From positions 1-28,998 of IMG/VR virus record IMGVR_UViG_3300031884_000106: 28,998 bases of DNA; one strand, 5' to 3'. The notes below the pieces were generated by a model. That model did not search any database. It saw nothing but the letters and a program-made list of their open reading frames with translations, and had not been told where the DNA came from. The stretch comes from a virus. Shown piece after piece: positions 1-7,630 of the stretch (the first letter of the stretch is position 1; every line of letters starts with the position of its first letter). A program made the translations under genes and the position numbers.

Positions 1-539
1 GGCGTAATCATACGAAACAATGATTTAAGTTGCTTTGCACGAGTCATATCGGCGACAGATTTTTCATTCAGCGCATCTTCAACTTCCTTTTTAGAAGCTA
101 GATTACCGATCGAATCAATTAGAATCATTACATGATCGCCGCGTTCGATATTCTTTAATTGAGTCATTATATCAAACTTAAGTTCTTCAATATCCGTAAT
201 AGGTGTATGGACAACAGAATTAAGATCAATACCGAAAGTTTCAAAATAAGACTGAGGCGTACCGAACTCTGAATCGTAAAATAGAATTATACCATCTTTA
301 TATTTCTTAAGAAAAGCCGAAGCAAGTAGAAGCGAAAAGCCGGACTTGAAATGTTTAGAAGGACCGGCAAGCATTGTTAGGCCCGGAGTAATACCGCCAT
401 CAATAGAACCAGACAACGCAACGTTAATCATTGGAACTGATGTTGGAATCATATCTTTCTTAGTGAAAATTTTACTATCAATTAGACTCGCTGTAAGATC
501 TATTGTACTGTTTTTAATAAGTTTTTCTTTAAGTGACAT
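1..539 (-). CDS. uvsX: UvsX recombinase, RecA-like (3' part outside window)
   Basis: T4-type strand-exchange protein that coats single-stranded DNA and drives recombination-dependent replication and repair. The visible 179 residues follow T4 UvsX closely from memory: the start MSLKEKLIKNSTIDLTA, PMINVALSG near residue 37, Walker A GPSKHFKS at 59-66, LFYDSEFG at 86-93, Walker B MILIDS at 138-143, then NLASKKEVEDALNEK and DMTRAK. The ATG at 539 is preceded by AGAGGT at good spacing. The reading frame is still open at position 1, so the C-terminal half lies beyond the window. It has its own sigma70-type promoter at 566-594. The family assignment is firm; only the missing end is unknown. Confidence 0.96.
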   Translation of the reverse strand, partial: MSLKEKLIKNSTIDLTASLIDSKIFTKKDMIPTSVPMINVALSGSIDGGITPGLTMLAGPSKHFKSGFSLLLASAFLKKYKDGIILFYDSEFGTPQSYFETFGIDLNSVVHTPITDIEELKFDIMTQLKNIERGDHVMILIDSIGNLASKKEVEDALNEKSVADMTRAKQLKSLFRMIT

Positions 540-565
540 TGTTTACCTCTTATTTACGTATTATT

Positions 566-594
566 AGTATAACTTATGTTTTGCAAAATATCAA
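566..594 (-). promoter_or_regulatory. Early sigma70-type promoter for uvsX
   Basis: On the minus strand TTGATA (594-589) is followed after 17 bp by TATACT (571-566), about 27 bp upstream of the uvsX start. The -35 box overlaps the stop codon of the upstream gene at 591. Confidence 0.65.
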
Positions 595-929
595 CTGTTA
601 ATATAGTCATCCATCTTCTTAATGAAGTCTTTAATTTTCTTTTCTCTATCAGGCCAAACAATCGTATCCTTTTCAGGATTCTTCATCAAATTATTAAGCA
701 AAGGCATGATCATTTTGCGTAACCCTTGAGCTTTGTCCTCGACATTTGATTTTATTTGGTTTTGTATTTCGTTACTATCGGAAAATGTAAACCCGAAATC
801 GTCTTCAACTTCTTTATTTTCAATCATAGTTTTTCCTTTTAGTGGTTTGTCTTGATATGGGCAATTTCTTTTACCACAATCTTTTTTATCATCATCAAAA
901 CAAACAAAACAACCCCGATCTTGACTCAT
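591..929 (-). CDS. Small conserved T4-type phage protein, function unknown
   Basis: A 112-residue protein starting at the ATG at 929, whose ATGA overlaps the stop of gp43B; GGAGG lies about 10 bases upstream inside the polymerase gene, so the two are translationally coupled. The N-terminus has four cysteines (CFVC, then CGKRNC) that could bind a metal. The C-terminal half, MIMPLLNNLMKNPEKD followed by IVWPDREKKI, resembles small helical proteins I remember from other T4-like phages, without a known function. The longer frame from 971 would lie wholly inside gp43B and lacks its own ribosome site. Its place between polymerase and uvsX suggests a role in replication or recombination, which is inference. 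Confidence 0.75.
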   Translation of the reverse strand: MSQDRGCFVCFDDDKKDCGKRNCPYQDKPLKGKTMIENKEVEDDFGFTFSDSNEIQNQIKSNVEDKAQGLRKMIMPLLNNLMKNPEKDTIVWPDREKKIKDFIKKMDDYINS

Positions 930-2239
930 CCAAAAAAATCCTCCAACGTTGATCTTTGTTCTGCTTCCCAACCAATAACATCGGTTATAGACTTCAATGG
1001 TTCCAAAAACGATTTATTGAATTGCATATCACGATCTATATAATTATCAAGGTTAAATTGTTCGGGTAATAGATCAGAAGTCGCGATAACTGTGTCTTGA
1101 ACGGGATTAGGTATCTTCAAATATGCAAATCTAATTTTATCTCCATCAGAAAGAGGAGGTATATTCGTAATATTATGCTTTTTGAGCATATTATTGAATA
1201 ATAGAGCTCCCTTAACCTGAATTGGAGTTCCTTTCTTGTAGATATCAGCGGAATCTTTATACTTGTTTATTCCTTTCAATCCTCTTGGAAAAGCTACATC
1301 CTGAAACGGTAAAGAAGCAAATTCATTTCTAAATTCCTCAATGAATTTTTGTAGAGAAGCTTGATCCTCGTTCATTATTATACTAAGAGCTTTCTTAATA
1401 TTTTCGCGGCAAGCATGTGGTGTTGAAGAACGAACAGCTTCAATACCAGACAATTTCAACTTGGGCTTATCATATTGAACACCTTCAACATTCCAAGCGT
1501 TAAGAATATACATCTTCTTACCACGCCAAATACCTTTGTTGGCAATGGTTTCACGCTTCATCTGCATCTTCTGCTGATAAGCATTCATCATTCCAGCAAG
1601 TTCGTCATAACAAATATCAAGATATGGTTGAATCTTTTTTTCGCAGAATTGATCGATCAACTTAACAGCTTTAAGCTCATCGCTGCCTTCAGGAATCAGT
1701 CGTTCAAATGTAACATAGATAGAATCAGTATCAGAAGCGATAACGTAATCAACATTTTCAGTCTTACAAATCTTATTCATAAACTGATTCATCTTATTGA
1801 TAATAAATTTAATTGTTAATTGACCTGACGAAGTAATAGATTCTGCATTATCAAAGTTAAACCAACGAAAATACATATTAGACAAGGCTCCATAAAAGCT
1901 GTTGAGTTGAATTTTTTTGGCCATTTGGAGATTATTATATCTAGAAACTAATTTTTCATCTTCCTTGCTTTTGGTTTTTTCATATCTTTTTTTAGTCTCA
2001 ATCATCAATTTTTTATATTTCGACCTGTCATCGAACATTTTTTGCATAAGCGCCGTTGCAAAACCATGAGAATCATTTTTATATAAACAACCGTTTGCAG
2101 TCAAAGAATAACCTTCTATTTTTGGCGTCGTTTTATTTTTAAATATAAAAGAGTTATCATAAGATTCAGGTCGAATGTCATCTAACATTTTTTCCAGAGT
2201 ATACAATTCTTCATCAGTTAAATTTTCTAAAATGTTCAT
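926..2239 (-). CDS. 43B: DNA polymerase gp43, C-terminal chain (palm, fingers, thumb)
   Basis: The second half of a family B T4-type polymerase, 437 residues. Motif B is seen as KKIQLNSFYGALS (about 108-120) and motif C as ASDTDSIYV with catalytic Asp170 and Asp172. The last residues STLEDFFG match the T4 C-terminal sliding-clamp peptide. The part upstream of motif B starts with ENLTDEELYTLEKML, roughly where T4 gp43 continues after motif A, so little or nothing is missing. GGTGGAG sits just before the ATG, inside the end of the HNH gene, giving a 26-nt overlap and coupled translation. It must pair with the product of 2907-4172 to make a working enzyme. Confidence 0.95.
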   Translation of the reverse strand: MNILENLTDEELYTLEKMLDDIRPESYDNSFIFKNKTTPKIEGYSLTANGCLYKNDSHGFATALMQKMFDDRSKYKKLMIETKKRYEKTKSKEDEKLVSRYNNLQMAKKIQLNSFYGALSNMYFRWFNFDNAESITSSGQLTIKFIINKMNQFMNKICKTENVDYVIASDTDSIYVTFERLIPEGSDELKAVKLIDQFCEKKIQPYLDICYDELAGMMNAYQQKMQMKRETIANKGIWRGKKMYILNAWNVEGVQYDKPKLKLSGIEAVRSSTPHACRENIKKALSIIMNEDQASLQKFIEEFRNEFASLPFQDVAFPRGLKGINKYKDSADIYKKGTPIQVKGALLFNNMLKKHNITNIPPLSDGDKIRFAYLKIPNPVQDTVIATSDLLPEQFNLDNYIDRDMQFNKSFLEPLKSITDVIGWEAEQRSTLEDFFG

Positions 2240-2882
2240 TTCTCCACCTAATTGCTCTAGTTACATTAGAATTTATTCGACCATCTTTAGCGTAATAATT
2301 CTGTTTAGATAACCAATTATTAAATTCTTCTTCGCTCATATTGATATATTTGTATTTGGTCTTTTTTCTTTGTTCAGATATTTTTTCTAACTTTTCTTTT
2401 GAACATGGTGCAGATAATCTATTTTTGGGATAATTTATTTTCATACCCGTCTTTTTTTCTCTCATTTTTTCTATACCTTTTAGTATAGTTTTTCTATCTG
2501 CACCGAAATAAGCCTTTCCAATCATATCAACTCGTTTTTTACCTTTTTTAGATTCAACGACTGCAGTTCTAGCCGATTCATATAGATAAGAATTATTGAA
2601 AATTTTTTGTCTATACGTATCACCTTTTCCATAAATCATCCAATGAAAAGCCATGGCCATTTTCCTAGTTTTTTCGTCTTCTGATCCATAACGTTTACGA
2701 AATATTTTCCATAAAAGTTTATGAGAAATGTAATGTTCTCTTAAAGTTAAAGGAACTACGAAATCATTTGGACCATAAATTGACACGGGAAAAACATGAT
2801 GATATTCGTATAATTTTCTGTCTATTTCTTTTCTATTTTTCGCTCTTCTTATAATTAAAATATATTTCTTTAAATAATTCAT
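2214..2882 (-). CDS. HNH homing endonuclease between the two polymerase genes
   Basis: A 222-residue free-standing homing endonuclease. The N-terminal nuclease core reads YEYHHVFPVSIYGPND then LREHYISHKLL, giving the H28-H29, N39 and H50/H54 pattern of phage HNH enzymes (MobE-like). The basic C-terminus (KEKLEKISEQRKKTKYKY and later NSNVTRAIRWRN) is a likely DNA-binding region. It starts 24 bp after the gp43A stop and overlaps gp43B by 26 nt, so it splits the polymerase between motifs A and B. Its ribosome site lies in a small hairpin beside a late-promoter-like sequence (2889-2911). By analogy with the split gene 43 of Aeromonas phages, it probably cuts intact gene 43 of relatives and promotes its own spread; that is inference. 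Confidence 0.88.
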   Translation of the reverse strand: MNYLKKYILIIRRAKNRKEIDRKLYEYHHVFPVSIYGPNDFVVPLTLREHYISHKLLWKIFRKRYGSEDEKTRKMAMAFHWMIYGKGDTYRQKIFNNSYLYESARTAVVESKKGKKRVDMIGKAYFGADRKTILKGIEKMREKKTGMKINYPKNRLSAPCSKEKLEKISEQRKKTKYKYINMSEEEFNNWLSKQNYYAKDGRINSNVTRAIRWRNEHFRKFN

Positions 2883-2888
2883 AAATTT

Positions 2889-2911
2889 ACTCCATTTAAA
2901 GAGTATTTAGG
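2889..2911 (-). promoter_or_regulatory. Late-type promoter overlapping an RBS-covering hairpin (HNH gene)
   Basis: On the minus strand CCTAAATA (2911-2904), similar to the T4 late box TATAAATA, covers the gp43A stop codon. It runs into ACUCU (2904-2900), which can pair with GGAGU (2893-2889) over a 6-nt loop; GGAG is the ribosome site for the ATG at 2882. Early read-through mRNA would hide the site, while a late transcript starting a few bases downstream would lack the 5' arm. The stem is short (5 bp, one G-U). Confidence 0.5.
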
Positions 2912-4172
2912 TCAAACCGCGTCTTTTCTTCTCTCTTTCAATCATTTCTTTTAATGTTTTTTTGTTTATCATTTTTTCGGGGCTAATATTATATTGTTGA
3001 ATTAAACTTGGGTATAGAGATGTTAAATCAAAAGAAACAACCCACCTACTCAAACCAATCTTTGGTTCCTTGACGTATCCACCAACCAAACTATCAAAAT
3101 TAGATTGTTTCTTGAACTGAGGAATAACAATACCTTGATCAAGTAGATAATTATGAATAATAACATCCCAAGGACGCACAGTTGTCATTGTATCATTGTA
3201 ATTTACCTTGGCGTCATATGCCAAAGCCATTACTTGTTCAAGAAACTTCATTTTATCGTCAAGACGTTCAACCAGAACGCAGTCATGAATATTATATTCA
3301 ATAAACTTTTGAAAGTCGTCTCTATAGAATGTTAGGAAGTTTTTATGTTCTGAGTGATCAATTTTCTTTTCGCCCAATTCAATCTGAGCAATATAATCGA
3401 GTTTATAAGATTCCTGATTACCAAATGTAAATTTACGATACAATTGATAATAATCAAGAACAGCTATGCCAGCGGGAGTGAAACTTTGATTTTCCTTACC
3501 ACGAAATTCGACGGTCTTTTCATCAAGAATAAACCAAGGCGAAAGACGCTTTGCTTCCTTTTCATTGAACAGAACACGAATACGATTAACCAAATATGGA
3601 ATGTCGAAAAATTCTATATTCCAACCAGTAACAATATCTAGGTCAAGAGACATCCAACAAGACAAAAACTTCTGAAGTAATTCGTGTTCGTCTTGACATT
3701 GAATATAGAAAGTTTTATTGTCCTTCGGAGTAAACTTACCACAGCCAAAGACAAAGTTTTTATTATTAAATCTCACTGTTATGGCTGTGATTTCTTTGTC
3801 CGCTTTTTGAATATCAGGAAATCCTTCATCAGCGGCGCACTCGATATCAAGAATGCCAATCTTAACCAGATTAGGATCGTAATCAATATCACCTTTGAAC
3901 GTGTCGTAGATGAAAGTATAAACGAATGAATTAAGCCCGTATATTTCCATATTCGCTACATCTTCATAACGATTAACGAAATCACGAGCATCTGAAATAT
4001 CATCGAACATCATCTTCTCAACGGGTCTACCATCAAGAGTTTTATATTTACCATTACTTTTTTGAATAAACATATAAGGTTTGTAGTTGACGACTTCTTT
4101 AACTCTCAAACCTTTATCGTAACCTTGGTAATAAATTCTATTACCACGCTGAAAAACACTAGTGTAAAACAT
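2907..4172 (-). CDS. 43A: DNA polymerase gp43, N-terminal chain (exonuclease and motif A)
   Basis: First half of the family B replicative polymerase, 421 residues from the ATG at 4172 (GGAG 8 bases upstream; a TTG one codon earlier is less likely). It carries the 3'-5' proofreading exonuclease: Exo I ILDIECA (Asp109, Glu111), Exo II TGWNIEFFDIPYL (Asp190), Exo III YNIHDC (Asp297). The polymerase domain begins with VGGYVKEP and motif A SFDLTSLYPSL (Asp382). It ends at a real TAA after EREKKRRGLT, well before motif B, which is in the gene at 926-2239. No intron-like conserved core was recognised between the halves, so two separate chains are expected. Confidence 0.95.
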   Translation of the reverse strand: MFYTSVFQRGNRIYYQGYDKGLRVKEVVNYKPYMFIQKSNGKYKTLDGRPVEKMMFDDISDARDFVNRYEDVANMEIYGLNSFVYTFIYDTFKGDIDYDPNLVKIGILDIECAADEGFPDIQKADKEITAITVRFNNKNFVFGCGKFTPKDNKTFYIQCQDEHELLQKFLSCWMSLDLDIVTGWNIEFFDIPYLVNRIRVLFNEKEAKRLSPWFILDEKTVEFRGKENQSFTPAGIAVLDYYQLYRKFTFGNQESYKLDYIAQIELGEKKIDHSEHKNFLTFYRDDFQKFIEYNIHDCVLVERLDDKMKFLEQVMALAYDAKVNYNDTMTTVRPWDVIIHNYLLDQGIVIPQFKKQSNFDSLVGGYVKEPKIGLSRWVVSFDLTSLYPSLIQQYNISPEKMINKKTLKEMIEREKKRRGLT

Positions 4173-4224
4173 CAAATCTCCTTTTGCAATCCGGCCAAAA
4201 TTAGCCCACAGATGCTAATAATAT

Positions 4225-4252
4225 AGTATACTATAGATTATGTATTAGTCAA
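4225..4252 (-). promoter_or_regulatory. Early promoter for gp43A
   Basis: Minus strand TTGACT (4252-4247), 16 bp spacer, TATACT (4230-4225), about 53 bp upstream of the gp43A start. The TGA inside the -35 box is the stop codon of the lysozyme-like gene. Confidence 0.6.
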
Positions 4253-4695
4253 GCTTCTTGTTTTACTTCTGTATTAAAATAGAAAAACCAATTTTGCGCT
4301 TTTTTTCCTCTATACTGTTGTTGTGTAGCGGAAGCGGGTCTTTCGTAATATTTACATGCAATAGCACCAGCATCATATGGAGTTGTTGCTGTTTTAATTT
4401 CTACCAACGCGCGATGTTCTGAATGTTGTAATTCCCACCAGACACCATTCAATTGATCTTCCAAAGAAGGCAATTTAGTAATATCAATACCACAACCTTT
4501 TTTAATTAATTCGCATCTATCAGCATGTAATTGATGAAGTCCAAAGGCTTTACCTTTATCACCAACTGCCGATGGATTTAGTGAACTTTCCGCATCAGCT
4601 TGAGCCAACATTCCACAAGCTTGTGGTTTAGTTAGACCAACTGAAAGCCAGAATTGATATATTTGTTTGGCGTTATCGTAATAATATTTTGACAT
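4249..4695 (-). CDS. Lysozyme-like peptidoglycan hydrolase (phage tail lysozyme type)
   Basis: A 148-residue protein resembling the Phage_lysozyme2 group. The sequence GMLAQADAESSLNP (28-41) places a probable catalytic Glu at 36, followed by GKAFGLHQLH, typical of the lysozyme/transglycosylase core; WWELQHSEH and the late YERPA also fit. No signal peptide or membrane anchor is visible, so it needs a holin or tail delivery. Its ATG shares one base with the TAA of the M15 peptidase upstream (TAATG), so both are made from one mRNA. Together they would cut glycan strands and peptide links. It could be a tail or endolysin enzyme; the neighbour favours endolysin. Confidence 0.8.
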   Translation of the reverse strand: MSKYYYDNAKQIYQFWLSVGLTKPQACGMLAQADAESSLNPSAVGDKGKAFGLHQLHADRCELIKKGCGIDITKLPSLEDQLNGVWWELQHSEHRALVEIKTATTPYDAGAIACKYYERPASATQQQYRGKKAQNWFFYFNTEVKQEA

Positions 4696-5198
4696 TATTT
4701 AATTCCATGAGCAACTTGATCTGCGTAAGGATCGTAATTCTTATCAGGATACCAAGTACCAGCAAACAATGCATTCTGACGAAATACAGGAATACGTTGT
4801 ACGTGGTCCCAATCATGAAATGAATGATGTTCGGCGGGTGTTCCCCAATCAAACCCAGAAATTAATCCAACCTTACGACACATTTGTTGAAGAAATGTAT
4901 AATGTTCGCCATTAGGATCAAATTTACCATTAATAAGCAATTGTAGATCAACGGCCACACCATATCCGTGACAACCCACCTTTTTAAGTTGTGTTGCGCC
5001 ATTTCTATAACATTCTCCCTGTCTGGCTTGTGATCTAAACGTTTCGCCAACTCTTAATTCGTGACCGGCTTCGTGTGCTAAAACTATAAGTTTAGCAACA
5101 GCAACTCTAGTTCCGGGTTCAAGTAAAGAAATATCTTTAATTATGGCTGTAGAATTAAATCTTGGATCTTTTTTGATAACATCGGTGTAAAATGACAT
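4695..5198 (-). CDS. M15-family peptidase, probable endolysin
   Basis: A 167-residue zinc D,D- or L,D-peptidase of the VanY/phage L-alanyl-D-glutamate endopeptidase group, which cuts the peptide part of murein. Seen: GETFRSQARQ (51-60), CHGYGVAVDLQ with zinc ligands His77 and Asp84, and HDWDHVQ with His132. The length is usual for a single-domain phage M15 enzyme. There is no signal peptide. The ATG at 5198 is preceded by TAGGAG, which lies in a hairpin next to a late promoter (5205-5233), suggesting production only late in infection. It overlaps the lysozyme-like gene by one base. Confidence 0.88.
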   Translation of the reverse strand: MSFYTDVIKKDPRFNSTAIIKDISLLEPGTRVAVAKLIVLAHEAGHELRVGETFRSQARQGECYRNGATQLKKVGCHGYGVAVDLQLLINGKFDPNGEHYTFLQQMCRKVGLISGFDWGTPAEHHSFHDWDHVQRIPVFRQNALFAGTWYPDKNYDPYADQVAHGIK

Positions 5199-5204
5199 AA
5201 CAAT

Positions 5205-5233
5205 CTCCTAGTAAAAATCTAAGAGTATTTATT
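5205..5233 (-). promoter_or_regulatory. Late promoter nested with an RBS-hiding hairpin (endolysin)
   Basis: Minus strand AATAAATA (5233-5226) is one base from the T4 late box. Directly after it CUCUUAG (5225-5219) can pair with CUAGGAG (5211-5205) over a 7-nt loop; all seven positions pair, one as G-U. The 3' arm contains the ribosome site of the M15 gene. A late transcript would start inside the 5' arm and so leave the site open; read-through from upstream would close it. Same logic as T4 gene e. Confidence 0.65.
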
Positions 5234-5402
5234 CACTTTCCTTCATCATTGATTTATGAACGATATGATAAATTTCGTATCTATTGATACCCATATCAGC
5301 CAATTCTCTATCAGATAGATTATTAAGTTCAGATATGGCTCTATTAAATCTTACTATCTTTAATAAGTTTTCTACTATGTAATTAAAATAATTATAGAAC
5401 AT
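5229..5402 (-). CDS. DUF1127 small protein
   Basis: A 57-residue protein; the ATG at 5402 has AAAGGA at good spacing, whereas the longer frame upstream would run through a terminator. Residues 15-48, KIVRFNRAISELNNLSDRELADMGINRYEI, match the DUF1127 pattern common in Alpha- and Gammaproteobacteria (R-x-L-x-x-L-x-D-x-x-L-x-D-I-G). In hosts such proteins bind RNA or modulate regulators; in a phage the natural inference is host gene takeover or RNA handling. It lies downstream of the hsp20 terminator, so it probably depends on read-through. Gene acquisition from a host is likely. Confidence 0.85.
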   Translation of the reverse strand: MFYNYFNYIVENLLKIVRFNRAISELNNLSDRELADMGINRYEIYHIVHKSMMKESE

Positions 5403-5421
5403 TTGTTTTCCTTTCAAACGC

Positions 5422-5448
5422 AAAAAAGGGAGGGTTTGCCACCCTCCC
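5422..5448 (-). terminator. Rho-independent terminator after hsp20
   Basis: On the minus strand GGGAGGGT, loop GGCAA, ACCCTCCC, then six T. An 8-bp perfect GC-rich stem with a U tract, placed between the Hsp20 stop (5471) and the DUF1127 start (5402). Confidence 0.9.
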
Positions 5449-5470
5449 AGAAGTAATATGTAATATTCAA

Positions 5471-5911
5471 TCATTTTTCGATTGGAATATTCATAAGTTT
5501 CTTTGCTTCAATCATTGCGTCCAATGTAATTTGAAGCATACCGTTAATATACTTTGCATTATTAACAGTAACGTTGTCGTTCAACGTAAACTTACGTTCA
5601 AAAGGCTTTTCGGAAATGCCCTTGTAAAGATAATCATCGGTTTTCTTATCATCTTGGTTCAATTTACCTTTGACAATAAGCTGATTGTCTTCAAGAGTAA
5701 CACTTAGTGCACTTTCAGGGAAACCAGCAACAGCGATTTCAATTTCGTACTTTTTTTCTGAAAGTTTCTTAATGTTGTATGGGGGATAACTTGTTGATAT
5801 TGTATTCGCAATATCCTTATGAACCTTTTGTAGTGTGTCAAAAAGACGATCAGAACCTACAAAATATTTGTCCATATCAACGAATTTAAAATTAGTCCAT
5901 GGGTTAGTCAT
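5471..5911 (-). CDS. Small heat-shock protein, Hsp20/IbpA family
   Basis: A 146-residue alpha-crystallin-domain chaperone. Seen: VGSDRLFDTLQ (18-28) and YPPYNI (42-47) as in bacterial IbpA/HspA; the core KYEIEIAVAGFPESAL (54-69); YLYKGISEKPFERKFTL (94-110); the GML signature in INGMLQITL (122-130); and a C-terminal IPI (residues 142-144) equivalent to the I-x-I tail. Phage Hsp20 proteins are known from T4-type phages of cyanobacteria and other hosts, where they are thought to help protein folding during infection. Start at 5911 follows AAGGAG. It has its own promoter (5967-5996) and a strong terminator. Confidence 0.95.
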   Translation of the reverse strand: MTNPWTNFKFVDMDKYFVGSDRLFDTLQKVHKDIANTISTSYPPYNIKKLSEKKYEIEIAVAGFPESALSVTLEDNQLIVKGKLNQDDKKTDDYLYKGISEKPFERKFTLNDNVTVNNAKYINGMLQITLDAMIEAKKLMNIPIEK

Positions 5912-5966
5912 ATTTTTCTCCTTTTCAGCAAGATTAAATTTTTATGGACCCTCTCAGCATCCACAT

Positions 5967-5996
5967 ATTATATAGGTTACATTAATGAATTTTCAA
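5967..5996 (-). promoter_or_regulatory. Promoter for hsp20
   Basis: Minus strand TTGAAA (5996-5991), 18 bp spacer, TATAAT (5972-5967), about 56 bp upstream of the Hsp20 start. It occupies the 89-bp gap with no other feature seen. Confidence 0.6.
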
Positions 5997-6000
5997 CCCA

Positions 6001-6207
6001 TCAATGCAACTTTTTTCCATATGTTTCCTTACAAAAACAATAAAGAAGCATCTTATCATAATCATAAAGGAACATAGGTGTAAGATTGGCTGCTCTATAC
6101 TCTTCAGATGTAGCCAACATTCTTTGAAATGAACTATTAGCTCCTGAATATTCAGCGGCTTTCGTTACAACGTATTCAGGAACTTCGATTAACTTGTTGT
6201 CACTCAA
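6001..6207 (-). CDS. Small hypothetical protein, probable TTG start
   Basis: About 68 residues, product not recognised. The frame contains no ATG near its beginning. Two TTG codons are available: at 6213 only 2 bases after GGAGGT, and at 6207 with 8 bases of spacing and a TTGA overlap with the upstream stop, so 6207 is preferred. The sequence starts SDNKLIEVPEYVVTKAAEY and ends LLYCFCKETYGKKLH; no motif or membrane segment stands out. It is the last gene of the run 7588-6001, translated directly after the conserved gene at 6204-6782. Confidence 0.65.
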   Translation of the reverse strand: MSDNKLIEVPEYVVTKAAEYSGANSSFQRMLATSEEYRAANLTPMFLYDYDKMLLYCFCKETYGKKLH

Positions 6208-6782
6208 GTCCAAAGACCTCCGTAATATTTACCGAAGAGCCTAAAGCCATTGTTGGCGCGATTATTTAACTCTTCGTATTTTTCTTTATTAAAGAAATTA
6301 GTTTCGTGATCATAATACTGATCACAGAAATCTTCATCAAGAACAGTTGAAAATGCATAAATCATTTCATCAACAACCCATTCCCAACGCCGATGATATA
6401 AATCATCAAAATCCGATTCGTTTTCTATTGGTTCCGCTAGCGGAACGTGTGGTTTCGCTGCGGTTGAGCGAAGATTCTCCGGAACATCTTCATCATCAAC
6501 AAATCCAGAACTATGTTTATTATCACGAATATTAACAAGAATGGGATGAATGATCAAAGCCATAGTATGATCAGCATTCCAAATATCATAATCGTCGATA
6601 CGTATCTTGATCTTACGTTTTCTTTTTGAATAAATTTGGTTTAAAAACTTATTAACCCAAGTTTCGGCCAACCAATCGCCTATATCGTCGCATTTCTGCG
6701 CCGACACTCCAACATATTTAAGAAGGTCCACGATCTGATAAGGACCCCAAAAATTTTTATAAGGACCAATATTCACTTTCAT
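6204..6782 (-). CDS. Conserved phage protein of unknown function
   Basis: A 192-residue acidic protein of a family I recall from many phages, with hallmarks IWNADHTMALIIHPIL (67-82), VDDEDVPENLRSTAA (95-109), RRWEWVVDEMIYAF (131-144) and the ending FRLFGKYYGGLWT. No catalytic motif is evident and no function is established. A 16-bp perfect palindrome (6431-6446) sits in the codons for VPLAEP. The ATG at 6782 has AAAGG 10 bases upstream; the gene follows the papain-like protease by 14 bp and overlaps the next gene, so it belongs to that transcript. Confidence 0.82.
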   Translation of the reverse strand: MKVNIGPYKNFWGPYQIVDLLKYVGVSAQKCDDIGDWLAETWVNKFLNQIYSKRKRKIKIRIDDYDIWNADHTMALIIHPILVNIRDNKHSSGFVDDEDVPENLRSTAAKPHVPLAEPIENESDFDDLYHRRWEWVVDEMIYAFSTVLDEDFCDQYYDHETNFFNKEKYEELNNRANNGFRLFGKYYGGLWT

Positions 6783-6796
6783 AACAAAAACCTTTC

Positions 6797-7588
6797 TTAA
6801 GGAATTATAACTTTACGATCCGGATTAACAGGAGCAATTGTTCTTATGGTCCAGAAGTCTGAACATAGATTTGGATCGGTAATATAATCATAAGGAAAAT
6901 AACAATAACCTTTATCACCCCAATCTTTGGACCAACTATTTAAAACTGTAAATTTTCTTGTATTATCATCATAACCAACGATAAGAATAGCATGACCGCC
7001 AGCCGATCTTGAGTTAGGAGTTGGCATTGGTACAATACCCGTTCTAGCCACTTCGTCTCCTTCAAATTCCTGAAAGATATTAGCACCAAATACAACTGGA
7101 TAACCTTCATGAAGGCACATCTTTATTTCATTTTCGGTTTGTTCAACAGTCATGTATTGGCTTGCTTCATCTTGTATAGCGTCTTTATAAGATTGTTCTG
7201 TTGGTTTATCTTTAAACTTACTTTCAACATAAGGCCAATCAGTTTCAATAGGAGCGCCATATGTTCCTAATACTTTAGCACCGTCTCTTATTTCAGCACC
7301 AGCATCTTCATCAACAGTGCCTTCCATTAATCTTTCATTATAATAAACAAAGAGCCTTGATAATTCCATATCAGGTAAGCCCTGTTTAATTCTTGCAATT
7401 CTGTTTGCCATTGTTAAAGCCTGAGCAGTACAAGAACCTAATTCGCCTTGATCCAAAACTTCCGGAATAATAGGTCTTAGATCGACTGATGAAGGTAGAG
7501 ACTTATAGACAACAGGATTAACTGTTTTAAGTCTAAAGTCTCTACTGTCTGGTTTAGATTGTTTCCAACCGTAATTTCTAGTAACCAT
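6797..7588 (-). CDS. Papain-like (C1) cysteine protease
   Basis: A 263-residue protein with the complete papain set: DQGELGSCTAQA (oxyanion Gln47, nucleophile Cys53), GGHAILIVGYDD (His199), and LNSWSKDWGDKGYCYFPY (Asn217). The N-terminal YGWKQSKPDSRDFR and LPSSVDLR resemble bacterial and phage C1A enzymes without a long propeptide. No signal peptide is visible, so it probably acts in the infected cell or virion. The target is unknown; prohead processing, host protein cleavage or defence evasion are possibilities. The ATG is partly enclosed in a hairpin coupled to a late promoter (7587-7625), which argues for late expression. Confidence 0.9.
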   Translation of the reverse strand: MVTRNYGWKQSKPDSRDFRLKTVNPVVYKSLPSSVDLRPIIPEVLDQGELGSCTAQALTMANRIARIKQGLPDMELSRLFVYYNERLMEGTVDEDAGAEIRDGAKVLGTYGAPIETDWPYVESKFKDKPTEQSYKDAIQDEASQYMTVEQTENEIKMCLHEGYPVVFGANIFQEFEGDEVARTGIVPMPTPNSRSAGGHAILIVGYDDNTRKFTVLNSWSKDWGDKGYCYFPYDYITDPNLCSDFWTIRTIAPVNPDRKVIIP

Positions 7589-7625
7589 AGTGGTACTCCT
7601 TTAAAAAGAACTACCACTATTTATT
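7587..7625 (-). promoter_or_regulatory. Late promoter nested with a start-codon hairpin (papain-like protease)
   Basis: Minus strand AATAAATA (7625-7618) overlaps a perfect 9-bp inverted repeat: AUAGUGGUA (7620-7612) and UACCACUAU (7595-7587), with AAAGGAG in the 16-nt loop and the first two bases of the AUG in the stem. Initiation 5-7 bases after the late box would remove most of the 5' arm and free the start codon. Confidence 0.65.
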
Positions 7626-7630
7626 CTAAA

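Noticed and set aside
2214-2911. Group I intron interrupting gene 43
   Set aside because: gp43A ends with a normal stop, the HNH gene and gp43B have their own ribosome sites, and no intron core pairing was recognised; separate chains explain the data better.
4862-5050. Second leftward ORF inside the M15 gene
   Set aside because: Different frame within a gene with complete M15 motifs; no ribosome site.
6431-6446. 16-bp palindrome as an inserted element
   Set aside because: Perfect palindrome, but it lies in frame in a conserved gene region with no second copy seen; likely coding coincidence.
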